This document shows, one piece after another, positions 37,014-47,300 of a DNA stretch of 64,000 bases. The notes below the pieces were generated by a model, which was not told the origin of the DNA, did no database searches, and was given only the letters and a program-made list of their open reading frames with translations. The stretch lies in assembly GCA_027627225.1 (NCBI GenBank), contig JAPFQT010000393.1, positions 62,001 to 126,000 of the forward strand, given 5' to 3'. A program made the translations under genes and the position numbers. Within the stretch, counting starts at the first letter, position 1. Every line of letters starts with the position of its first letter. The stretch is from Congeria kusceri. Taxonomy: Eukaryota > Mollusca > Bivalvia > Myida > Dreissenidae.

Positions 37014-37876
37014 TTATACCCCCACAAACAAAGTTTAAGGGGGTTATACAGGAGTGAGCTTGTCGGTCCGTCGGTCTGTTGGTTTTTGGTTTCAGGATGA
37101 TAACTCAAGAAAGGCTTGACATATTTCAAATAATTTTTGGTACACATGTGTAACATCATAGAGTACAGGTCAAGTTAGATGTTGGTTACAAACCACTAAA
37201 TTTTGTCAGAGTAATGGCCCCTTTTTGACTTTAAATTCCTTAAAAACATGGTTTCCAGATGATAACTGAAGAAATGCTTGACATATTCAAATAAGTTTTG
37301 GTACACATGTATAACATCATAAAATACAGGTTAAGTTCGATGTTGGTTACAAACCAATACATTTTGACAGAGAAATGGCCCCTTTTCAACTTAAAATTCC
37401 CTAAAAAACATGATTTCTGGATGATAATTCAAGAATGGCTGGACGTGTTTAAATAATTCTTGGTATATATGTGTAGTATCATAAATACAGGTCAAGTTCG
37501 ACTTTGGTTTCAAACCTCTAAATTTTGACAGAGTTATTGCCCTTTATTTGACATACATTCCCTAAAAACATGGTTTCCTGACGAAAACACAATGACTTGA
37601 CATATTTACATAATTATTGGCCCTTTATTTGACTTAAATTCCCGAAAAACATGGACAATAACTCATGAAAGGCTTCACATATTTAAATTAATTTTGGTAC
37701 ATAGATGTAATATCATAACATACAGATCAAGTTCAACTTTGGTTACAAACCACTAAATGTTGACAGAGTTATGGCTCCTACTGTTGACCATTCACAAATT
37801 AAAGCATTCTCTCTCTGTCCATGTTTTTCCAATGGATGCCATAGTTTTGTGACAAGGCCATATTGTGGGGGTATAT
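37014..37876 (+). repeat. Family 4 hairpin-headed element (TATACCCCC...GGGGGTATA)
   Basis: The head TTATACCCCC...GGGGGTTATA (37014-37048) is a hairpin, followed by GTCGGTCCGTCGGTCTG. Four or five rounds of GATGATAACTCAAGAAAGGC / TTGGTACACATGTGTAACAT / GGTTACAAACCACTAAATTT follow. The tail GTGGGGGTATA (37865-37875) complements the head. Confidence 0.8.
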
Positions 37877-38069
37877 CGGTCACTCGTGACAATTCTAGTT
37901 ATATGTGTTTTCATACGTATGCTGATTACAAGCCATTTACTAGTATATTTGAAATGAAAACTTATGGTAAATTTTTACTGATGTTTGTTTAACCCTAAGT
38001 TAAAAGAGTTCTAATAGGATATTTAAGAAGATTCACCAGCAGTTAAACCCATTCAGAATGACAATTTCT

Positions 38070-38235
38070 TTACACTACTGATCAATATACTATATCATTT
38101 GGAATAACTCTTTGTTCAAACTATTGAAATGCTTTTCTATAGGTTGTTCTTCATGAGACACTCTAGACCTAAGCCATTCATGTCAAAATCCCAGTGGGCA
38201 ATTCAAAAATGTCTTGCAATTACAAGATTTTAGGG
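38070..38235 (+). repeat. Diverged duplicate of 26595-26895
   Basis: See the partner copy. Confidence 0.6.
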
Positions 38236-38442
38236 GAATCTTGAAGGGACTCAAGATGGTCCAATCATAAAAACGAAAGAAAATTATTAAAAATACTTAA
38301 TTTTTCTTACATAATCGTATAGAATACATAAAAAATTAGACACTTATGTTTTTCTATACCACTGGTGGAAACATGGAGCTATATGATTTGTTTATTCACA
38401 GCATAGATATTTATGATTAAATTAATAAATTTATTTCAAATT

Positions 38443-38643
38443 TACTTTTGGTTCCGAGAAGTTTTCTTATAGTGTCCGAAAAATCTGGCGTCCAATAAGT
38501 CTCCTAATATTGGTGGGGACCAAAAAATTGGGGGTCTGAGAAGTCACGTAACCGATCATCTTGGCTGTCTGTTAAGGTAATTTTTAAATGATATCTCAAT
38601 ATTAATTTCAACGCCGATTGTCTTTTTTTAAAGACATTTCTTG
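38443..38643 (-). repeat. Inverted duplicate of 28045-28238
   Basis: Reversed, it shares AAAAAGACAATCGGCGTTGA, TCATTTAAAAATTACCT, ACAGACAGCCAAGATG, CCAATATTAGGAGACTTATT and CACTATAAGAAAACTTC with the 28-kb copy. Confidence 0.75.
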
Positions 38644-38826
38644 TTTTACATTAAATATACAGATTATGACAGTATTTGATCGTGTTCATGTATTTACCGT
38701 TTAGACATAACAACAAAAACAACACATTTTTTTGTCATTGGAGTGCAGTATCTTTAATTATAAGATCCACTAAAGATAAACAATTAAATAATAACTTATG
38801 AAATCAGTTAGGTGGTATTTAAGTTT

Positions 38827-39232
38827 TATGCACCCACTTTCAGAGGGGGGCATATAGATTTGCCCTTGTCCATCTCTCCCATCCGTCTGTAGGTCGGATT
38901 TTTGTGTCACGCGTTACTCAAACAGTATTACGGCTACAGCAATGAAACTGTTTATACTTATTTATCAGCATGTGAACTTAGGTATTTTGGTGCATTTTTT
39001 CCTGATGTTACCGGAGTTATGGCCCTTTTTTAGCAGAAAAATAACATTTTTGGACTTGTGTCGTGTGTGACTAGAAAATTATAACTGCTAGAGTGTTGAA
39101 ACTTTATAAACATAGTCATCTGCATGTGACATTGTGCACCTGGGTATTTTGGTGCAGTTTTTTCGACATTAGCGGAGTTTTGTGACAACCAGCGGAATGT
39201 GGGGGCGTGCGTGTCCTACGAACACATGTCTA
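38827..39232 (+). repeat. Family 5 hairpin-headed element (TATGCACCC...GGGGGGCATA)
   Basis: The head TATGCACCCACTTTCAGAGG + GGGGCATA (38827-38855) is a hairpin, followed by CCATCCGTCTGTAGGTCGG. Two rounds with a cagcaatgaaactgttta / TGTGAACTTAGGTATTTTGG / AGCGGAGTTATGGCCC pattern follow. The tail GTGGGGGCGTGCGTGTCCTA complements the head. Confidence 0.75.
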
Positions 39233-39282
39233 GTTTATAGTATGTAAGAATCTTTTGAAACTATGAACTGTACATGACTGAA

Positions 39283-40645
39283 TCATGGTATCATGGCGTG
39301 ACCTGAAAAATGTATGTGCTGTTTATATGTATCCATAATTTGGTAGTCCTTTAGGGTTATTGAGATGGAAAAAATATCATACAGCATTTAAAGTTGTTGT
39401 TTCAGCCACAAGTCTATTGAGTATGCAGATATTTGGGTTAAAACCATTATTGTCTCAATTGTGGAGGCAAAGCAGTGCACAATAATATTCTCTTTTGGGC
39501 ACAGGACTGTGGTTTATTTTTTAATTAAGAACTAGAAAGTGTAATTAAAGTGTAATGCCATTTGTGACTGCAGCATTGTGTCGTGTTGGTGATTTCTGTC
39601 ACACAAAGAATTTAACTAAACCTATTTATTAAAAAAAAACTACAGATTATTTGAAAATAAGAGCTTGTCAAAGTACCGAAAATAATTGTGTATTGTGTTA
39701 TGCTTGGTGTCACTTGCGTGCTTGTAATGCATTAATATATTTTGTCTGCATTCAGATACCTTTGAATGTCTGAACAGATCATGAATGCTTTATGGCCCAA
39801 TTATAATTATCTCAGAGGGCTTCTCTGATTGAGTATAATCATAATTACATACAAAATTGACAACACTTTGAATGCTACCATTGTGCTTTTGATGTCGGTG
39901 CTATTAGCTCTGATCTCACAAAGGCCGCTATTTTCACTGAAGGACGTTTCAATACAAAGGCAGATCTTTAGAAGTGGTCTCATATTTGTTCGGTATTTTC
40001 TTCGTAATGATAATTGTTGGAAAATAAGTGGCAACATTTGTAGATTTAACGAGTGAACATTCGATTTTTGTAATTTTCATGTCAAGTAGCAGTGTTGTCC
40101 TTGTAGCAAATTAAATATAATTTAGTCGAAGTTTCTTCAATTTAGCATTAAAATTCTTCATGTTTTTTGTGTTCATAAAAATATGTTTTCCATGCTTTTT
40201 TGTGTGGACAAATTCAGTGATATAGAGAATGTACTTTTGTATCATGTCTTTCTTTATTGCATAAATATGATTGTGGCAAACCCTAACCCTTTGATGATGA
40301 AATTCAGTGGCATGGCCCATTAATGCTGCTAATGTCATGTTCAAGTTGTTTTAGCTAAACCAGCGTATATGTATCTGTTCCTATTATTCTAAGGCATTTC
40401 TTTATTATTGCAGTTATGTTTCGGTACTGTCTGCCGAGATGATGGGTGTAATATTACTCAGTCAAGAAAGCTAATGCCTTGCTTGAATGGAAAGTTTTGC
40501 TCCAGTCCCCTCCCATAATATAACAATATAACGGAAACTGTATGGTACCTTTTAGATGGTTAAATGAATATTCTGTAACGTAATTTCTTCCAATAGCGTC
40601 TGACAATTGAACATATAATGCTTTTCTCATTCATAGATGTGCTGA
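39283..40645 (+). repeat. Composite duplicate of 27955-29820 and 22170-24732
   Basis: Two duplicated regions that lie far apart upstream are adjacent here: 39283-39740 matches the 28-29.8-kb region and 39640-40645 matches the 22-24.7-kb region. This may be close to the ancestral order. Confidence 0.6.
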
Positions 40646-41194
40646 GTTAATGACGCAAAAAACCGTGTTTCATAAGTGATAAATATAATTGTTTTAGAAC
40701 CATGCATAAAATTGTTTGAAACAAACTACCTCGCTTAATGAATAGTTTTTACCCATTCATTCATATTTATGCATGATATTTATTGCTTTATTGCTTAACA
40801 TTATGCTCACAGCTCTTTACGAAGAAGTTTATAAGACATTTTGCCTGGGACCAAAGGTGTTGAAATGATTACATATTTGTCTTTGCCTTATCTTTGTGAA
40901 AACCAAGGAAATGGCTTATGGCTATGTCTTGATCTACATTCAGATTGTTGGATTAACTCCTTAGAATTATTTTTGGCATATTTTGTTTGAAAAATATACA
41001 GAGAACAGAGATATTACAGACATTGCTCCAACATGTGAAGTTTGTAGACCATAACAAAGCATTGCCCATCTCCAAACATATAATGATTTCCAGGAATGGT
41101 CTAGCGGTTAGTTAAGATGTTATAAGCTTTTGTCAGCACTTGGACTATTGAAAGCTAACAGGATTGCTTAAAATTGATATGTATTTCATTTAAG
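40646..41194. other. No gene seen
   Basis: AT-rich; nothing recognised. Confidence 0.45.
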
Positions 41195-41450
41195 AAATAA
41201 TTTTCAATTTATTGTTGTTTATTGGCCAATAAACAACTATTTGGGAATTCTGATGCATAGGAATTAAACCACGAGGTCTTTGTTCAAATAGGTTTATTAG
41301 CCACGCATCAGAACAACAAAGAGTTGTTTTTTGGTCGATAAAGAAAGAAAATGCAAAAATTACTTTTTGCGTTGTTTATTGGGTAGTTTAACTACTATAA
41401 TTGTGTTCTTTGTCTATAGAAAAGTGAGTATCATGTTAGAATTGCAAATA
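41195..41450 (+). repeat. Palindromic dispersed repeat, + copy
   Basis: It has a near-perfect palindrome TTGTTGTTTATTGGCCAATA + AACAA (from about 41209), arms TCTGATGCAT...CACGCATCAGA, and the end GTTGTTTATTGGGTAGTTTA...TATCATGTTAGAATTG. Confidence 0.7.
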
Positions 41451-41866
41451 ATTAATATTGACGCATTGATTAATGTGATGGCCTTGTTTCTGCAAACAAT
41501 TGACAAAACCAAATTGACAAAACTACAATTTTAATAATATATACACTGGCCATAGATGACGCTTTTGCAGGCAGATCAAGATTAATAATAGACATTAAAT
41601 CGATATGAATGTAATGTACCATTTGGCATTTTGAAAAATAACAAAATTCTAATTGTATTCAGAATTCACGTAAGATATATGTCCATATACATGGGTATGC
41701 CGAAATAAAAACAAACATAAAACAAACCAATGCAGCAAAAAACTACCACCATAGCAGAATTAGTAAAATATAGTTTGTAAAAATTGTTTATAAAAGCTTG
41801 GATTCACTGGTTGTATGTATTCATTGATTGCATTTGATTCCTATGTTCACCACAATTATCTTCCAG

Positions 41867-43075
41867 TATGCCAGGCTGGGGAGACCGAGGAAGAGGCTGT
41901 GAACACCATCCTCATGGTAATAGACCAACTGGTCTGCAGGCCTGGTAGTTTAGTGTTATTGAACTTAATGTGTGACTGTATCTACTGTCAACTAACTGTA
42001 TGGACTTGACATCAAATGTAGACTATTACTGGTAGGAAATATGTGTGCCATAGTGATGGTCATGGAATACTTTCAGTGTATTCAAGCTGCTACTGCACAG
42101 ATGATGAGAGATATATAACTGAGGACAACAATCTTGTTTATAATGTTAAAGTGATTTAAATCATCAAATTCGATCGATTTAAATTATAATAACATTGTTA
42201 TTATTATAACGTGCATTATATTGAAAGAGTTGTACAAACTAATTTTTAAGCAAAAAAAGTCCAGAGTTTCTTTGCGGGATTGAACTTAGTCTCTGCGTGA
42301 GAGACAGATACTATAACTGCTGCAGTAAACACGTTCACATGTTTTCGAAAGCTCTTAGCGCTACTTGTGTTTTGTAAACTACGGAACTCTGGAAGCGAAA
42401 TTGATTGGCTGTATGGACCATGTGTTAACAATCTAAGAGTTATAAATAGTTGAAAAGAATCTCAAGACGCTTTTGAAATCGGGTTGAAACAATACATTGT
42501 ATAAAATAAACCAACGTACGTCAAACTTAATGTGTCAATAATGTTATTTCAGTCAGTCGTATCTAGCAATATAGTATTTAACTAGATTTGATTTTTTTTT
42601 TCATTTTTGTCATTTTCCCTATCTTTGACGCAGCAGCTTTAAGCAATTGTACATGATTTAGAAGCAATGTGGTAAATGTGTTAACAAACAGTATTTATGT
42701 ATTTAAAAGCGATTTGTTATGTCATGTTTGGTTATCTTCCTACCAAAATCTCCCTTCTGTTGATCTACCACTGAAAATGACCTGTTAAATACTCCCAAAT
42801 AAAAACATAAAGCTTGATTAAGTCAATATTATAAACATTGCGCCCACATGAGTTCCCTTATTATTCAGTCGCATACACACATTTTATGTACATGTCTGCT
42901 CACAGATGGAACTGCCAGTGATGAACATAGGACAGATTGGTCAGCAAGGGACTCAAGTTCTGTAAGCAGCCAGAATGGAACTCGAGCCAGACCTGTACCG
43001 GCAGACTGTGGCTGGGATAGTTATCAAGTTGAGGATTGCGAGCCAAGGTCTTGCTGAGGCAAGGTGACAACTACA
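41867..43075 (+). pseudogene. Two exon-like patches, possible gene remnant (41867-41916; 42906-43071)
   Basis: The patch 41867-41916 lies between an acceptor (ATCTTCCAG) and a donor (ATG|GTAATA) and reads CQAGETEEEAVNTILM. The patch from 42906 follows GCTCACAG and reads MELPVMNIGQIGQQGTQVL in a compatible phase, then a TAA at 42963. The same frame reopens directly (ARMELEPDLYRQTVAGIVIK and on) to a TGA at about 43074. GC content is well above the surroundings. I do not recognise the protein. Either the TAA is the true end or it is a nonsense change in a decayed exon; a false exon pair is also possible. Confidence 0.3.
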
Positions 43076-43972
43076 ATAGTAGCTGCCTCAGTGACATGCT
43101 GTCCAAATGTAGTATGGTTGCACCCAACAGATGAGAAAGCTCACCTGATCTCAAAGAGTCTGAGTGAGTTATGGTGGTCAGTCACTGCTCGTAGTCAGTT
43201 GTTTATTTTAAGTCATTTGCTGTTATCAGTTTGCTAAAAAAGCTTGTTCTCTGAAACAGAAGCCTTCAAATGAATTTGACAAAAAAAAGTAAAATATGTA
43301 ACGACGTAAACTTTAGTTGCTATCATTGGAGTCCCATCCAAATGTATAAATTATTGCATCCAACATAGTTTTAAATGAAATATTGAATGTAAGTCCTCAA
43401 AGAATTGAGTTAGAGTTTGCATATGATTCAGACAGTTTTTATCTTTAATGTGTTTAATACAGGAGTTATCTCCCTATGGCTTTTATTATTGAAGATTGCA
43501 GAATATTACCAGTTATTCTGTGGAATTGTTTTTAAAATGACTTTAAAAAAAATCAAATGGGTTTACTTTTTGTGGAAGTGACAAGATTGATAAAATACTC
43601 AGTGTGGGAATCTCCTACATAATAAACATTGTGTAGACATAAAGATTCGCACTTAAACCAACTGCATTGGGTCTGTGTTACAATCTGGTTTAAGGTAACC
43701 TTATATTCAACTACAAACCTTTTTACAATACTCCAATGACTTGATACTCATGTGACAGTTCACATAGCTACACCGTTTACTGGTATGAGACCACAGAATA
43801 TCATTTGAAGTTTATCTTGGTTTCTGTTCAGTTTGAATTCTTTATTGGTGGATAATAGGCTTTAATGTGATTTTTCTGGAGTATTAATCTTCATGTTCAG
43901 AGATACTAAAACATTAATATCTCACTTGAATTTAAGTCATAAAGGTTTGTTTGTTGCCAGTCATTTAGCAAA
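43076..43972. promoter_or_regulatory. Upstream flank of the TRIM-like gene; no promoter motif identified
   Basis: AT-rich sequence immediately before the start codon. No convincing TATA box or untranslated exon was found, though a 5' non-coding exon could lie anywhere here. Confidence 0.25.
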
Positions 43973-44316
43973 ATGGCGACGTTTTCTTTGTCTACGGTTG
44001 CTGAAGATTCTGATACAGTTAAAGACTATTGTTGTTCAATCTGCAAATTACAGTCTCTGGAGGTAGATGCAGATTTTTACTGTAAAACGTGTCTGAAGTT
44101 TTACTGTGGAAAATGTATTCACAATCATAGTCAGCATGGTCAGTGGTTTAAAAAACGTTCTCCTTATGGAAGGAAAAAAATGAACAAATGGCCAGTTTCC
44201 AAGAAGGTGGAGGATTTTTTACTCAAATGTGAATTTCATGAAGATGAAAGGCTGGACAGGTTCTGCAATGACCACAGTCAGTTGTGCTGCACTCATTGTG
44301 CTTCCGTTAACCACAG
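43973..44316 (+). CDS. TRIM-like gene, exon 1: start and both B-boxes
   Basis: The start AAAATGGCG is the first ATG of the open frame. Candidate zinc ligands are C21, C24, C37, C40, C45, C48, H52, H55 (B-box 1-like) and C86, H89, C98, H101, C106, C109, H114 (B-box 2). A basic linker with RSPYGRKKMNKW joins them. The exon ends two bases into the Arg codon after H114 (CAC AG|GT), and the next exon supplies A, restoring the usual VNHRQC B-box end. Confidence 0.85.
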
Positions 44317-47300
44317 GTATTTTACAAAATAGGTTTGCTTTAATCAATGTTGAAATATCAATAAACTGTGTACAATTCAGAATTTTCCAGTCATCAATTT
44401 AGATTCATATTATTTATATTACAAATTCTTAAAAACTGTTGATATTGAAAGTCTTGGTAAGTCTAGCAATTGAGGAGTTATGACCCTTGAATTATCTTAA
44501 ATTAGCCTTTAAGTTTTAGTCGTTTCCAGTCTCTTATTTCAAACAATATTCATCATATCTTACCAAAAATATGTGGGGGCATAATATTTTAGTCAAGTTG
44601 TAGAACAAAACAAAACACTGTGTAGTTATGGCCCTTCTTTCATCTAAAATTTGCCTTTTTAGCGGTTTTTGTTCTCTAAGTCCAACAGTTTTCATTCGAT
44701 CCTCCCCAAACTTGACGAAACTGTTTGTGATTATAATGTCATAGCAAATTTGATGATCAAATTTACAAACTGTCCTAGAAACTGCTGAGTTACTGCCTTA
44801 GTTTATGTAAAATTGGGCTTTTAGAAGTTTTCGCTCCTTGTGTCCAACAGTTTTAATCCAAACTTGTTAGGGGGCATAACTGTTTTAAAAACAGCTCTTG
44901 TTCATATATTGTGTGTTCGCAGTGGCATACTCTTGCCTAAATTTTAAATTATTTCTAGTAAAGAAACATATATTTATTGTAACATTTTTGAAAGATAATT
45001 AATAATAAACTAAGAAATCATTTTGGATTGATTGTTGTTTATTGGCCAATTAACACCGATTTGGAATTCTAATGCATATGAATTAAATCACGAGGGTGTT
45101 AGCTAGAGTGGTTTAATAGCCACGCATCAGAACAACAAAGACTTGTTTATTGGACGATAAATAAAGATAATGCAATAATTATTTCGACTCTAACATGATC
45201 TGACAGATATTTTTGCAATTGTAAGGAGAACTACATTGTACGATTATTGACTAGCTGGCCATTGGACATGGTTTGATGTTTACTGGGTGAGCGCATGTTG
45301 ACCGAGATCAGCATGATTGAGTATCACCCAGTTAACATCAGTACAATGGCCATCTAGTCAACAAATGGTCTGTTATATAATCTATGAATATTAAATAATT
45401 ATAGTAAATATATTGAAATGTAAAGGATTAAAATATTCTATTAAGTCATTGAGTAACACATAATTATTGCTAAAATAAGCTTTTATTCATATTTAAATGT
45501 TATTATACCGTTCATGTTTCAAGTACGTAAAGATAATAAGAACATAATTCAATAGTTATTTTATTCAAGTTCCCGTCGCTGCGTATAAATTGTTATGTGC
45601 ATGCAGGGTTCATATTTTGAGAAATCCACAAATCTAGTTTTGGCCCATAGGACATGAGTAGGGTGGTTTGGACCAATGGGAGGGTGTCTTTTTATAGATT
45701 ATATAACAATTTACGATGCTGCGCTCAGAATCAGGACAACTTTTTCCGTTGGTTATTTTTACAACAATAATTGTGTTCTTAGTCTATGGACAAAATCAGT
45801 GACTATCATGCTAGAATTATCGATCAAGGTCAGTGTCTGGGAAGTTTATCGGAGTTATTTAGGCTTTGGGCTGGCATGAAAAAGTAGGGTCAGTCGAGCC
45901 ACCAACAGCATTGACATTTTTGTATCGGCATCAACATTGCGCAAATCCGCATCCGCAAACAATCAAACAAGTTGAAAACAGTTGGACTGTTTCCATATAT
46001 CCTCAGTCCGTATCCGCAAAGCGACTTCACAAAAGCCGTCCGCAAGAAATCGGTGAGCGCTTTTATTGGGATGCGGACAACATGGTATCTAACTTAGCAT
46101 TTTAAACAAAAGGCTGTTATCCATAAAATATTGGATGAAAAGAAGAAACAGTCTAGATACTCCTGGATAACTCAACCTAAGACTCACCGAGTACAATAAC
46201 TCAGTAATAACGGGTTATCTTTGAATGAGTCATGACTGACGCTGTAGATATAATTGTTGGATGCTTTATATTGTTTAAAACTGCATGTCAATGCTTTTAC
46301 ATACTGGCATAAATATATTCAGCCGACATAATTAAAAATGTTTAAATGCTTCTTTCTCAGACATTGCAACTATTTGAAAATAAGAACACTAAAATATTTG
46401 ACGTTTATTTGCGGATTTGTGGAAAAGCGCGTCCATATAATATTTATGCGGATACGGATGCTGATACAGGTGCGGATCCGGATGTGGATATGGACATATG
46501 GAAAAGCGGCCTTATGCTCCATGTTTATAAAGTGAAGTTTGAAGAAAACTCATAAATGTATATTAATTTAAAACAGACATAAAGTGCATCGAATTACTGG
46601 ATGTCTGCATACATGTCATTCCCATGGTACATTCTTTAAAATAAAAATGTTTATCTTGTATAAATATTTTATTCTATTTTACCTGAATGGTCATTATTAT
46701 AAATTATTTCTATCGTTTTCAGACAGTGTGCCCAAGTGAAGCTTATTTCGGAATCATTGCAAAAGCAGCCCACAGACCGGAAGCAACTATCAGCACAGAT
46801 TCAGACCATTCTTTCACAAATGAAGCACCTGCACAATAATTGGGAGGACAGTGTTCATTCCCTGCAGGGTTCATACAATGAACATGAGCGACGCATGGTA
46901 GAAGATATGCGTTTAAAAATCAAATCCTTTTTTGTTGAATTCGAAAATAACACAGTGAATGAAATACATGAACATGAGCAAGAAGAATTGTGTCAGAAAA
47001 TCTGTTCTCTTTTAGTTGAATGTGATCATTGTGAATGTCTTTGCTGCAATTAATTTAGTGGAACGTAACCATTTTTTATTATGCGCTTTGATTGTTTTTA
47101 CATGCGGTATTGTCAGCCATTTTAAAGAAAAGTGTGGCCAACACACATATCCTATTTCTTCATGTGCATAATAATAGAATTCAGCAGCTTGGTTGAGAAT
47201 CGAGGTATGATATATTTATGCGCTTGCATATAAACTGTTAATAACTTATAGAACGTGTAGACGATGCTCTTCTGCATTTATTAACGAGTGCTAGGGTCTG

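Noticed and set aside
45890..46500. GCGGAT/CCGCAT hexamer-rich patches in intron 1 that look coding in part
   Set aside because: They are short degenerate hexamer repeats without splice borders and would break the verified exon 1 to exon 2 phase.
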